Assembly: GCA_021732445.1 (NCBI GenBank)
Contig: JAKFUZ010000002.1
Coordinates: 1-64,000 of the forward strand
Length of the DNA stretch: 64,000 nt
Direction of reading: 5' to 3'
Origin: Sphingomonas sp.
GTDB taxonomy: Bacteria > Pseudomonadota > Alphaproteobacteria > Sphingomonadales > Sphingomonadaceae
Below the pieces are notes generated by a model. It searched no databases and had not been told where the DNA came from. It saw nothing but the letters and a program-made list of their open reading frames with translations. Positions within the stretch are counted from its first letter, which is position 1. Every line of letters begins with the position of its first letter. Made by a program: the position numbers and the translations under genes. Shown here in pieces: positions 1 to 9,432 of the stretch.

Positions 1-2
1 TG

Positions 3-128
3 TTCGGCAAACTCAAGCAACAGCGCCGTATCGCCACCCGCTACGACAAGACCGCCCTCTCCTTCGAAAGCTTCCTCAATCTCGCTGCCACACGCCTATG
101 GCTAAAGTCTTTTGTCAACACGGCCTAA
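3..128 (+). mobile_element. C-terminal fragment of IS5-family-like DDE transposase (truncated by window start)
   Basis: Frame from nt 3 reads FGKLKQQRRIATRYDKTALSFESFLNLAATRLWLKSFVNTA*, matching the typical C-terminus 'FGRLKQ-RRIATRYDK-A--F---L-LAA' of IS5-group transposases. Confidence 0.8.
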
Positions 129-394
129 TGAGTATGCCAGATATTGAGAAATATCGCGCCGATGTGGCGGATATCAATCTACCGCAAGCCCTGAAGGACG
201 AAATGATCAGAGTCGTCTGGCGCATGATGCAAGACGAAATTGACCGCGCCTACGGCACGAGTCCTGTTCAGCAAATTCTTCATATCAAGCCAGAAAAACG
301 TTCCAAAATGGACGCCGAACATGCTAGGTTTTTGCTTCAATCAATGAAGGACAAACGAGCAAAGCGCGCCCCTGAATGTGGCGGGCTCAGGTAG
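128..394 (+). CDS. hypothetical protein preceding serine recombinase
   Basis: In the 98..394 frame; ATG at 128 overlaps the transposase stop (TAATG); ends 6 bp before the recombinase start. Confidence 0.5.
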   Translation: MSMPDIEKYRADVADINLPQALKDEMIRVVWRMMQDEIDRAYGTSPVQQILHIKPEKRSKMDAEHARFLLQSMKDKRAKRAPECGGLR

Positions 395-400
395 GATTCC

Positions 401-1913
401 ATGACGAAGACCACGAACCTCAAAGCTGTCATCTACTGCCGCGTGTCGAGCACGAAGCAAACCACGCAAGGCAATGGCCTCGACTCTCAGGAAACACGCT
501 GCCGCGAATATGCTCGCTATCGCGGGCATGACGTTGTGAAGGTGTTCAAGGATGATGCGTCGGGCGGCTTGGTAACGCGTCCCGCGATGCAGTCCATGTT
601 GGCGTTCCTGAAAAGCCGCCGCAAAGAAACAACTGTCGTCATCATCGACGATATCAGCCGTCTCGCACGTGGCCTTGAAGCGCACCTCAAGTTGCGCGCG
701 GCCATCAGCAGCGTAGGCGGCATACTGGAATCGCCCTCAATCGAGTTCGGTGAAGATTCAGACAGCCAGCTCGTCGAGAATCTTCTCGCCAGCGTGTCGC
801 AGCACCAACGCCAGAAGAATGGCGAGCAAACCAAAAACCGAATGCGCGCGCGGACGATGAATGGCTATTGGTCATTCTATCCGCCGGTTGGCTATCGCTT
901 CGAGCGCGTGGCCGGTCACGGCAAGCTGCTCGTGCGCGCCGAACCTGTCGCCTCGATTGTTGCGGAAGCCCTCAATGGCTTCGCGACTGGCCGCTTCGGA
1001 TCGCAAGCGGAAGTGCAGCGGTTCTTTGAATCGCAGCCACAATTCCCGAAAGCGAAAAACGGCGGCATCACAATTCAGCGCGTGAGCGAAATCCTAAACC
1101 AGCCGATCTACTCGGGCCATATCGAAGTGGCAAAATGGGATATCTCGCTGCGCAAGGGTCAGCATGAAGGGCTGATATCACTCGAAACCTATCTTGAAAT
1201 TCAAGAGCGCCTAAACGGCAAGCCGCGCTTGCCAGTGCGCCAGAACATAAACGCGGATTTCCCACTACGGGGCTTTGTGACCTGTGGTGATTGCAACCTT
1301 CCTTTGACCGCGAACTGGTCGAAAGGACGGCATACGCACTATCCTTATTACATCTGCCGCACCAAGGGGTGCGCGAGCGCGGGCAAGTCCATCCCACGCG
1401 CCAAGGTCGAAGATGCCTTTGAAGAAGTCTTGCGCTGTCTAACGCCCTCACGGGATATCATCGCGCTGGCGTCGCACATGTTCCGCGATCTTTGGGATCA
1501 ACGCGCGGAGTCGGAAAATGCTGCCAAGCTTTCCATGAAGGCAGAGCTTTCGCAGATTGACCGAAAGCTCAATCAGCTTCTCGACCGGATTGTCGATGCT
1601 GACAGCGAGACGGTGATCAAAGCGTATGAAAAGCGTGTGCAGGAATTTGAATCGCAGAAGCTGCTGCTGAGCGAGAAAATCGCAAACTGCGGTCGTCCGC
1701 TGCCAGACTATGACGAAACTTTTCGAACCGCGATGGATTTTCTCGCAAGCCCTTGTAAATTATGGGCTTCTGAGAGGTTAGAAGACCGCCGTGCAGTGCT
1801 CAAATTGGCATTCGCAGACAACTTGGCCTATGTGCCAAAAGAGGGTTTTCGAACCGCTGAATTTTCCTTGCCCTTCAGGGCGTTACAGGATTTTTCAGGA
1901 TCAAAAAGAGAGA
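401..1913 (+). CDS. serine site-specific recombinase (resolvase N-terminal domain, recombinase domain, zinc beta-ribbon); ORF has no stop before the tRNA and is open to 2845
   Basis: N-term AVIYCRVSSTKQ...GLDSQ..., DDISRLAR, recombinase domain 'GYWSFYPPVGYRFE', Zn ribbon CGDCNLPLTANWSKGRHTHYPYYICRTKGC, C-terminal coiled coil. Confidence 0.9.
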
Positions 1914-1990
1914 TGGCGCGCCCGGCAGGAGTCGAACCTGCGGCCTCAAGATTAGAAGTCTCGTGCTCTATCCAACTGAGCTACGGGCGC
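1914..1990 (-). tRNA. tRNA-Arg(TCT), CCA encoded
   Basis: Minus strand GCGCCCGTAGCTCAGTTGGATAGAGCACGAGACTTCTAATCTTGAGGCCGCAGGTTCGACTCCTGCCGGGCGCGCCA: acceptor stem GCGCCCG/CGGGCGC, anticodon loop CTTCTAA, T-arm GCAGG-TTCGACT-CCTGC. Confidence 0.95.
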
Positions 1991-2035
1991 CCGGCGGCCT
2001 CGATAGCGCGGATTGCGCTGCGGCGAAACGGCGAT

Positions 2036-2845
2036 ATGCATCGTATCGCAGTCAACAAGGGGGCCAGTGTGTCGCTCAGGAAAGTCACCGCACGCGACAT
2101 GGCGGGAGCGCATTTTCGCTATTATGATTTCGTCATGGCGGCATTTGTCGTCATTTTGGTGCTTTCCAACGTGGTTGGTGCGGGCAAGCGCGCAGAGATT
2201 GGCGTGCCGTTTGTCGGCCTGTGGCCTTTTGGCGCCGGCATCCTGTTCTTTCCGCTGTCCTACATTCTCGATGATGTGCTGACCGAAGTATATGGCTATG
2301 CGCGGGCGCGCCGCGTCATCTGGGCCGGTTTCGCCGCGCTCGCTTTTCTGGTGCTGATGGAGTGGGTGACGGTTGCCCTGCCGCCGGCGGCCGACTGGAA
2401 CGGGCAGGCGCATTATGAATATGTCTTTGGCCTGCCGCCGCAGCATATCGGCACTTTTCCCTATTTCAGCGTGGGAATTGGCGGGCGCATTGCGTTTGCG
2501 TCGATCTGCGCGTTCTGGGTGGGCGACATTTTGAACTCGCTGGTGCTCGCCAAGATGAAAATCTGGACGGCGGGCAAGATGCTGTGGACCCGCACTATCG
2601 GCTCGACCCTCATTGGCGAAGGCGCCGACAGCCTGATCTTTTACCCGCTGGCCTTTTATGGGCTGGCCGACTGGCCGGTCAGCGCGCTGCTCGCGGTAAT
2701 GGGCACGCAGTTCGTGCTGAAAGTGGGCTGGGAGGTCGTCTTGACGCCAGTGACCTATGCCATTGTCGGCTTCCTCAAGCGCGCTGAGGGTGTGGATGTG
2801 TATGATGAAGGCACGGACTTCACGCCGTTCAGTACCCAAAGCTGA
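2036..2845 (+). CDS. yhhQ: queuosine precursor transporter (YhhQ/DUF165 family), in frame with upstream recombinase ORF
   Basis: Multi-TM protein with FPLSYILDDVLTEVYGYARAR, GRIAFASICAFWVGDILNSLVLAKMK, WTRTIGSTLIGEGADSLIFYPLAF; ATG at 2036 is in the 401..2845 frame. Confidence 0.85.
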   Translation: MHRIAVNKGASVSLRKVTARDMAGAHFRYYDFVMAAFVVILVLSNVVGAGKRAEIGVPFVGLWPFGAGILFFPLSYILDDVLTEVYGYARARRVIWAGFAALAFLVLMEWVTVALPPAADWNGQAHYEYVFGLPPQHIGTFPYFSVGIGGRIAFASICAFWVGDILNSLVLAKMKIWTAGKMLWTRTIGSTLIGEGADSLIFYPLAFYGLADWPVSALLAVMGTQFVLKVGWEVVLTPVTYAIVGFLKRAEGVDVYDEGTDFTPFSTQS

Positions 2846-2933
2846 GGCGCGGGTTGTGTCATGCAGTGTCGCTTGCTGCCATCATATGCTGCCATCATAA
2901 GCGGCTGTTGCCGATGATCGGCAGATCACCCGG

Positions 2934-3602
2934 TCAGGCTGCGACGGCACCCAGCAGCGCTTCAAACAGGCGCCGCCCGTCAGACCCGCCATGCGCCGCC
3001 TCGATCCGGCGCTCGGGGTGCGGCATCATCCCCAGCACGTTGCCTGCGTCGTTGAATATGCCCGCAATGTCGCGCGCCGCGCCGTTGACCGGTTCGGCAT
3101 AGCGAAAGGCCACGCGCCCTTCGCCTTCAAGCCGGTCAAGCGTGTCGACATCGGCGACGTAGTTGCCGTCATGATGCGCAACGGGCACGATCAGCCTTTC
3201 GCCAGGTGTGTATTGGCGCGTGAACATGCTGTCGCTGTTGGTCACCGTGAGCGCGACGTCGCGGCAGACGAAATCAATGCCGGCATTGCGCATCAGCGCG
3301 CCCGGCAGCAGGCCGATTTCCGTCAGCACCTGAAAGCCGTTGCACACGCCCAGCACCGGCACGCCGCGCGCCGCCGCGGCGACAATCGCGGGAATAATAG
3401 CGGCCCTCGCGGCAATTGCCCCGCAGCGCAGATAATCGCCGTAGGAAAAGCCGCCGGGAAGCGCGATCAGCGCGGTGCCGTCCGGCAGGCTGGTGTCGCC
3501 GTGCCACACCATCGCCGGCTTGCGGCCTGTCACCGCCTCCAGCGCCACCGCCATGTCGCGGTCGCAGTTTGAGCCGGGAAAAACGATGACGGCGGTTTTC
3601 AC
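2934..3602 (-). CDS. purQ: phosphoribosylformylglycinamidine synthase subunit PurQ
   Basis: [21 protein letters not shown]..., [32 protein letters not shown] start overlaps the PurS stop. Confidence 0.97.
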   Translation of the reverse strand: MKTAVIVFPGSNCDRDMAVALEAVTGRKPAMVWHGDTSLPDGTALIALPGGFSYGDYLRCGAIAARAAIIPAIVAAAARGVPVLGVCNGFQVLTEIGLLPGALMRNAGIDFVCRDVALTVTNSDSMFTRQYTPGERLIVPVAHHDGNYVADVDTLDRLEGEGRVAFRYAEPVNGAARDIAGIFNDAGNVLGMMPHPERRIEAAHGGSDGRRLFEALLGAVAA

Positions 3603-3841
3603 GCCCCAGGCTCCAGCCGTTCCACGCGGTAGTTTTCGATTACGGTGTTGGCGAGCAGCTTGCGACACATTGCGTCAACCGCCGCATCGCTGGTGTCGTC
3701 GGCCAGCTCCAGCTCGATCAGCTTTCCTGCCCGCACGTCGTGCACGCCAGCAAAACCAAGCCCGTCCAGCGCTTTATGAATGGCCTTTCCCTGCGGGTCG
3801 AGGACACCGGGTTTCAGCGTCACGATAATGCGGAGTTTCAT
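3599..3841 (-). CDS. purS: phosphoribosylformylglycinamidine synthase subunit PurS
   Basis: [30 protein letters not shown]...VENYRVE-type small protein between purC and purQ. Confidence 0.95.
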   Translation of the reverse strand: MKLRIIVTLKPGVLDPQGKAIHKALDGLGFAGVHDVRAGKLIELELADDTSDAAVDAMCRKLLANTVIENYRVERLEPGA

Positions 3842-3953
3842 GCGGCGTCTCTGCCTTGTCTGGGCGTCAGGAACGGTTGATCCGGCTATGCCGTGCCCGA
3901 CTGCCGGCGGCAACCCCGCTGGCCCGATGACAGGGCGCTGTGTGGCGCGGCGC

Positions 3954-4733
3954 CTATTTGCCCCGGCGCTTTCGGTGCGTTTCAAGGTCAAGCACCGCGC
4001 TGTCGGCACCTTCAGGCATCAGCCCCAGCCGCCGCGCGACTTCCTGATAGGCTTCTACCTCGCCGCCCAGGTCACGCCGGAACCGGTCCTTGTCGAGCTT
4101 TTCGCCCGAGTCCATGTCCCATAGCCGGCAGCCGTCGGGGCTGATTTCGTCGGCGAGGATGATCCGCGAATAGTCATTGTCCCAGATCCGGCCAAATTCG
4201 AGCTTGAAGTCGATGAGCCGGATGCCGACGCCTGCAAACAGCCCGCTCAGAAAATCATTCACGCGGATGGCAATGTCGGCAATGTCGTGCATTTCTTCCT
4301 GGCTTGCCCAGCCAAAGGCGGCGATGTGTTCGTCAGTAATCATTGGGTCGCCAAGCGCGTCATCCTTGTAATAATATTCTATGATGGTGCGCGGCAACTG
4401 CGTGCCTTCCTCAATGCCGAGGCGCTTGGAAAGTGAGCCAGCCGCGACGTTGCGGATGACGATTTCTATCGGAATTATTTCAACCTGGCGAATAAGTTGC
4501 TCGCGCATGTTCAGGCGACGTATGAAGTGTGTCGGGATGCCGATATTGCCTAGCAGCGTAAAGACATGCTCGGAAATGCGGTTGTTCAGTACCCCCTTGC
4601 CGCTGATCGTGCCCTTTTTTTCTGCGTTGAACGCGGTGGCGTCGTCCTTGAAATACTGGATCAACGTGCCGGGCTCCGGGCCTTCATAGAGGATTTTGGC
4701 TTTGCCTTCGTAGATTTGCCGGCGGCGAGCCAT
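3954..4733 (-). CDS. purC: phosphoribosylaminoimidazole-succinocarboxamide synthase
   Basis: [68 protein letters not shown]. Confidence 0.97.
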   Translation of the reverse strand: MARRRQIYEGKAKILYEGPEPGTLIQYFKDDATAFNAEKKGTISGKGVLNNRISEHVFTLLGNIGIPTHFIRRLNMREQLIRQVEIIPIEIVIRNVAAGSLSKRLGIEEGTQLPRTIIEYYYKDDALGDPMITDEHIAAFGWASQEEMHDIADIAIRVNDFLSGLFAGVGIRLIDFKLEFGRIWDNDYSRIILADEISPDGCRLWDMDSGEKLDKDRFRRDLGGEVEAYQEVARRLGLMPEGADSAVLDLETHRKRRGK

Positions 4734-4923
4734 GGAGCAATACCTTTGAAAAAACGCGATGAACACAAGGGCTGAAAAGGGCGCCCAAAAAAGCTGCCCC
4801 GGCGCCACCAACGCGGGGCGTTGCGTGGGCGCCAGGGCGCGAACTCAGCACTATATAGAAGGCGCGACCGCCGCGCAATCTCGCCGTGGTGCAAATAGCT
4901 GCCTGTTCCGCCACGCCCGTTGC

Positions 4924-6141
4924 TCAGGTAACCGCAGCGCGGACGGAATATTGCGGGTCGCGCCAGGCACCGCTGGCGACCACCTCGCGCAGAATTTCGC
5001 CCGCCAGCGCCACGTCCTGGAAACCAATGTAAAGTGGAGTCAGGCCGAACCGGATAATGTCAGGCGCCCGGAAATCGCCAATCACACCGCGTGCGATGAG
5101 CGCTTGTGACAGCGCATAGGCTGCCTCATGGCGGAACGAAATGTGGCTGCCGCGCCGGGCCGCATCGTTCGGGCTAACGCATTCGAGACCCAGCGCAGCG
5201 CCAATATCTGCAAAACACGCAAATAGCGCGGCGCTTTTTTCGGCAAGGGCGGCGATGTCGGCCTCAAGCGCCAGATCGACCCCGGATTCGAGCGCGGTCA
5301 TGGCGAGCATGGGTGGCGATCCGTTGAGCCAGCGATTGATACCGGCTGCGGGCCGGTAGCCATCAACAAAGGCAAAGGGTTCTGCATGGCTAAGCCAGCC
5401 ATTCAAAGGGCTTATCAGACTATTCTGCCATCGTTTATTAACATAAAGATACGCTGGCGCACCAGGGCCCCCGTTGAGATATTTATAGCCACAGCCCACT
5501 GCAAGGTCGGCACCCGCCGCGCCAAGGTCAACTGGAACCGCCCCGGTGCTATGGCTCAAATCCCATAGCGTGAGGGCGCCGGCCTGTCGCGCTGCCGATG
5601 AATATGAAGTGATATCAAATGCTTCGGCTGTTTTATAATGAACATGTGTCAGCAGCAGCACGGCTGTATCGTTTGACAGCGCGGCCAACAATTCGCCGCG
5701 CGCCACGCAGTGCAGCCGGGCCCCCGCCACGCATCGGACGGCGCCTTGCGCCACATATAGGTCGCTGGGGAAATTGCCCGCTTCAGTCAGGATCGTGCGT
5801 CGCGCCGGATTTTGCTGGAGCGCGGCGACGAGCAGTTTGAACAGGTTTGAAGATGTCGAATCGGTGACGATCACCTCATTGGCTTCAGCGCCGATGAGCC
5901 GCGCGATCTTGCCGCCGATGCGCTGGGGCGCGTCCATCCAGCCCTCGTTCCACGCGCGGACCATGCGCGTGCCCCATTGATGCTCGGTGATGTGCGCCAT
6001 GGCAGCGATGGTCGCCTTGGGCAGCGGGCCGAGCGAGTTGCCATCGAGATAAATCACGCCTTCGGGCAGCACGAACCGCTCCCGAAAATGGCGTAGCGGG
6101 TCGGCGGCGTCGCGCGCGCGCGCTTCATCAAGCGTCATCAC
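4924..6141 (-). CDS. kynU: kynureninase
   Basis: VIYLDGNSLGPLP..., DSTSSNLFKLLVAAL, LSHSTGAVPVDL, VGCGYKYLNGGPGAPAYLYV. Confidence 0.93.
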   Translation of the reverse strand: MMTLDEARARDAADPLRHFRERFVLPEGVIYLDGNSLGPLPKATIAAMAHITEHQWGTRMVRAWNEGWMDAPQRIGGKIARLIGAEANEVIVTDSTSSNLFKLLVAALQQNPARRTILTEAGNFPSDLYVAQGAVRCVAGARLHCVARGELLAALSNDTAVLLLTHVHYKTAEAFDITSYSSAARQAGALTLWDLSHSTGAVPVDLGAAGADLAVGCGYKYLNGGPGAPAYLYVNKRWQNSLISPLNGWLSHAEPFAFVDGYRPAAGINRWLNGSPPMLAMTALESGVDLALEADIAALAEKSAALFACFADIGAALGLECVSPNDAARRGSHISFRHEAAYALSQALIARGVIGDFRAPDIIRFGLTPLYIGFQDVALAGEILREVVASGAWRDPQYSVRAAVT

Positions 6142-7055
6142 CGGGCGAACGCCCGATGGATGCGCCGGCGCGCCTCGGCCCAGGCGGCGCTTTCTGGTGC
6201 TATCAGTTCGACATGGCCGGTGCGTGGCACGCGAATGAGCGTGGCGGCATCGCCTGCGGCCTGCGCCTGTTCGGCATAGCCGGTGCCCAGCCGCATTGGA
6301 ATAATCGCGTCATTCTCGCCATTTATCAGCGTTTGTGAAACGCCAAGCGGCAGCAGCCGGGGGATTGACGTATCGGCAAAGACATCACGACGGGCAGGGC
6401 TGGCCACGCCGACCAGCCGCGCAATCACGTCCGTGCCACATCCATTGTCGGGGCTGGCCGCCACCGCTGCCAGATCGGGCAGGCCGCCCAGGCTTATGAC
6501 ATGGTGGATCGCGAGCGGCAGCGCGGTGTGGAGCCCGCTCGATTTGGGCAGCCGGTGCCGCGCGGCAAGCCACAGCGCCAGATGCCCGCCCGCCGAATGG
6601 CCGACCGCCACCACGCGGTTGAGATCGAGCCCATACTCGGCCGCGTGCGCCCCGAGCAGGTCAGCCGCCGCCGCGACATCAGCGAATGTGCCCGGATAGC
6701 CACCGCCCGGCCGGTCGACGCCGCGATAATCGATGTTCCAAACCGCAATGCCACGCCCCCGCAAGTCATTGGCGAGCCAGTCCATCAGCGTCCGGTCGGC
6801 GATTTGTGTCTGCCAGCATCCGCCATGAACCATCAGAACAACCGGGTGCGGGCCGGGGCCTTTGGGCTGCCAGAGATCAACTTTTTGGAACGGGTCGGTC
6901 CCATAGCCCATCGTCGTGTCGGGCGCCGGGCGCGGGCGGCGCAGAAGGTCCGGCCAGGTCAGCAACGGTGGGGAAGTTGACGTCATGGCGGCTCCAGCGG
7001 TGCCAAGCGCGGTTGCGACCAGCGCCAGCACCGGGACGAGGGGAAATTTCGGCAT
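6138..7055 (-). CDS. alpha/beta hydrolase, probable kynurenine formamidase, with predicted signal peptide
   Basis: HGGCWQ oxyanion motif, GHSAGGH nucleophile motif, 4-bp overlap with kynU; N-term MPKFPLVPVLALVATALGTAGAA. Confidence 0.75.
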   Translation of the reverse strand: MPKFPLVPVLALVATALGTAGAAMTSTSPPLLTWPDLLRRPRPAPDTTMGYGTDPFQKVDLWQPKGPGPHPVVLMVHGGCWQTQIADRTLMDWLANDLRGRGIAVWNIDYRGVDRPGGGYPGTFADVAAAADLLGAHAAEYGLDLNRVVAVGHSAGGHLALWLAARHRLPKSSGLHTALPLAIHHVISLGGLPDLAAVAASPDNGCGTDVIARLVGVASPARRDVFADTSIPRLLPLGVSQTLINGENDAIIPMRLGTGYAEQAQAAGDAATLIRVPRTGHVELIAPESAAWAEARRRIHRAFAR

Positions 7056-7142
7056 TAAACCGATCCTAGCCCGGCCAATCCTGCTTGTCGAAGGGGGAAA
7101 GCCTCTCGCAACGCGCGCCGCTGGCTGCTATCGGCTCGGCGA

Positions 7143-9404
7143 ATGACGACTGAGCTTGTTGATCCGCCAGCGCCGGACCAGACCCCCGGCACCCATGACG
7201 CCCCGTTCGATAGCGCGCTGTCCGAGCGCTATCTTGTCTATGCGATGTCGACGATTACCGCCCGGTCGCTGCCCGATGTGCGGGACGGGCTGAAGCCGGT
7301 GCACCGCCGGCTGCTATGGGCGATGCGGCTGCTGAAATTGGATCCGGCCCAGGGATACAAAAAATGCGCGCGGGTGGTTGGCGATGTGATCGGCAAATAT
7401 CACCCACATGGTGACCAGTCGGTCTATGACGCGATGGTGCGCCTCGCGCAGGATTTTGCGCTGCGCTATCCGCTGGTCGACGGGCAGGGCAATTTTGGCA
7501 ATATCGACGGCGATAATGCTGCCGCCTACCGATACACCGAGGCGCGGTTGACGCAGGTCGCGGTCGATCTGATGGATGGCATTGACGATGACGGCGCCGA
7601 CCTGCGGCCAACCTATAATGGCGAGGAAGAAGAGCCCGAGCTGTTCCCCGGCCTGTTCCCCAACCTGCTCGCCAATGGCGCCAGCGGTATCGCGGTTGGC
7701 ATGGCGACGAGCATCCCGCCGCACAATGCGGCTGAGATCATCAACGCGGCATTGGTGCTGGTCGATGAGCCGGGTGCTGGTGATGCCGCCGTGCTTGCCC
7801 ATGTCGCCGGGCCGGATTTTCCAACCGGCGGGCTGGTGGTCGACAGCCCGGCGGCGATTGCCGAAACCTATGCCACGGGGCGCGGCGGTTTTCGGGTCCG
7901 GGCGCGCTGGCAGATCGAGGATATGGGGCGGGGAACCTGGGTCGCCGTGGTCACCGAGATTCCTTATGGTGTGCAAAAAGGCAAGCTGATCGAGCAAATT
8001 GCCGCGATCATCAACGATCGCAAGCTGCCGATCCTTGCCGATGTCCGCGACGAGTCCGACAGCGAGGTGCGCATCGTCATCGAGCCGCGCGCGCGAACGG
8101 TTGATGCCGGGATGCTGATGGACAGCCTGTTCCGCCTGTCCGACCTGGAAACACGGGTGCCGCTTAATCTCAACGTGCTCGACGCGACCCGCACCCCGCG
8201 CGTGATGAGCCTGCGCGGCGCGCTGGCGGCGTGGCTGGAGCATCAGTTCATCGTGCTGCGCCGCCGTACCCGGCACCGGCTGACGAAGATTGCTGACCGG
8301 ATCGAGCTGCTCGACGGTTATATCATCGCCTTCCTCAACCTTGATCGCGTTATCGAGATCATCCGCACCGAGGATGACCCAAAGCCGTTGATGATCGCGG
8401 AATTCGCGCTGACCGACCGGCAGGCCGAAGCCATTCTCAACATGCGGCTGCGGTCGCTGCGGCGGCTGGAGGAAATGGAGCTGCGGCGCGAGCGCGACGG
8501 CCTTGCCGAAGAGCGCGGCGGGCTGGACGCGCTGCTCGCCTCTGACCAGCGCCAGCGCACGCGGATGAAGAAAGACCTCGGTAAGCTGCTGGAGCGATAT
8601 GGCCCGCAGACCCTGCTCGGCAAGCGCCGCACGACAATCTCCGAAGCAGCGCCGGCAGCCGACATCCCGCTTGAGGCGATGATCGAGCGCGAGCCGATTA
8701 CCGTTATCCTGTCGCAACGCGGATGGATCCGCGCGATGAAGGGGCATATCGACACAGCGGGCACCGAAGCGCTCAAGTTCAAGGAAGGCGACGGCCCGGG
8801 CTTTGCCTTTCACGCACAGACAACCGACAAGATCGTGCTGGCGGCGGACAATGGCCGCTTTTATACGCTTGGCGCCGACAAGCTGCCCGGCGGTCGCGGC
8901 TTTGGCGAGCCGGTGCGGCTGATGATCGACCTGGATGGTGAGGCAGGGATCGTCGACCTGTTCCCGGCCAGCCGTTCGGCCAAGCTGTTGGTGGCGGCGA
9001 GCGACGGGCGCGGCTTCATCGTTCTGGCAGCCGACATCTTGGCCGAAACGCGCAAGGGCAAAACCGTCGTTTCGCCGCGTGCCGGGGCCAGGCTGAAATG
9101 TGTGGCACCGGTTACGCCGGGTGCGGATCATGTTGCGGTTATTGGCGACAATCGGCGACTGCTCATTTTTCCGTTAACCGATTTGCCCGAGCTTGCCAGA
9201 GGGCAGGGGGTGCAGCTCCAGCGTTACCGCGATGGTGGCCTGTCGGATGCCATCGTGTTTACCAAAGCGCACGGGCTGAGCTGGGCAATGGGCGGCGATA
9301 GCGGACGTACGCGCACCGAAACCGATCTGCTCGCCTGGACCTCCACCCGCGGCACTGCGGGGCGGGCGCCGCCCAACGGTTTTCCCCGCGACAATCGCTT
9401 CTGA
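7143..9404 (+). CDS. parC: DNA topoisomerase IV subunit A
   Basis: [84 protein letters not shown]. Confidence 0.95.
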   Translation: MTTELVDPPAPDQTPGTHDAPFDSALSERYLVYAMSTITARSLPDVRDGLKPVHRRLLWAMRLLKLDPAQGYKKCARVVGDVIGKYHPHGDQSVYDAMVRLAQDFALRYPLVDGQGNFGNIDGDNAAAYRYTEARLTQVAVDLMDGIDDDGADLRPTYNGEEEEPELFPGLFPNLLANGASGIAVGMATSIPPHNAAEIINAALVLVDEPGAGDAAVLAHVAGPDFPTGGLVVDSPAAIAETYATGRGGFRVRARWQIEDMGRGTWVAVVTEIPYGVQKGKLIEQIAAIINDRKLPILADVRDESDSEVRIVIEPRARTVDAGMLMDSLFRLSDLETRVPLNLNVLDATRTPRVMSLRGALAAWLEHQFIVLRRRTRHRLTKIADRIELLDGYIIAFLNLDRVIEIIRTEDDPKPLMIAEFALTDRQAEAILNMRLRSLRRLEEMELRRERDGLAEERGGLDALLASDQRQRTRMKKDLGKLLERYGPQTLLGKRRTTISEAAPAADIPLEAMIEREPITVILSQRGWIRAMKGHIDTAGTEALKFKEGDGPGFAFHAQTTDKIVLAADNGRFYTLGADKLPGGRGFGEPVRLMIDLDGEAGIVDLFPASRSAKLLVAASDGRGFIVLAADILAETRKGKTVVSPRAGARLKCVAPVTPGADHVAVIGDNRRLLIFPLTDLPELARGQGVQLQRYRDGGLSDAIVFTKAHGLSWAMGGDSGRTRTETDLLAWTSTRGTAGRAPPNGFPRDNRF

Positions 9405-9432
9405 ACCCGGCGCATCTGGCGCCGAGCCGTCA

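Noticed and set aside
1917-1990. Peptide MARPAGVEPAASRLEVSCSIQLSYGR as a genuine protein domain
   Set aside because: It is the antisense translation of tRNA-Arg; kept only as part of the readthrough finding
7401-7460. ParC quinolone-resistance region reads [13 protein letters not shown] (Gln at the E. coli Ser80 position) as an acquired resistance mutation
   Set aside because: Gln at this place is, from memory, usual for alphaproteobacterial ParC; no basis to call it acquired
7314-9131. 605-aa minus-strand ORF opposite parC
   Set aside because: Shadow ORF of a conserved gene; composition (His/Arg/Gln rich) not protein-like
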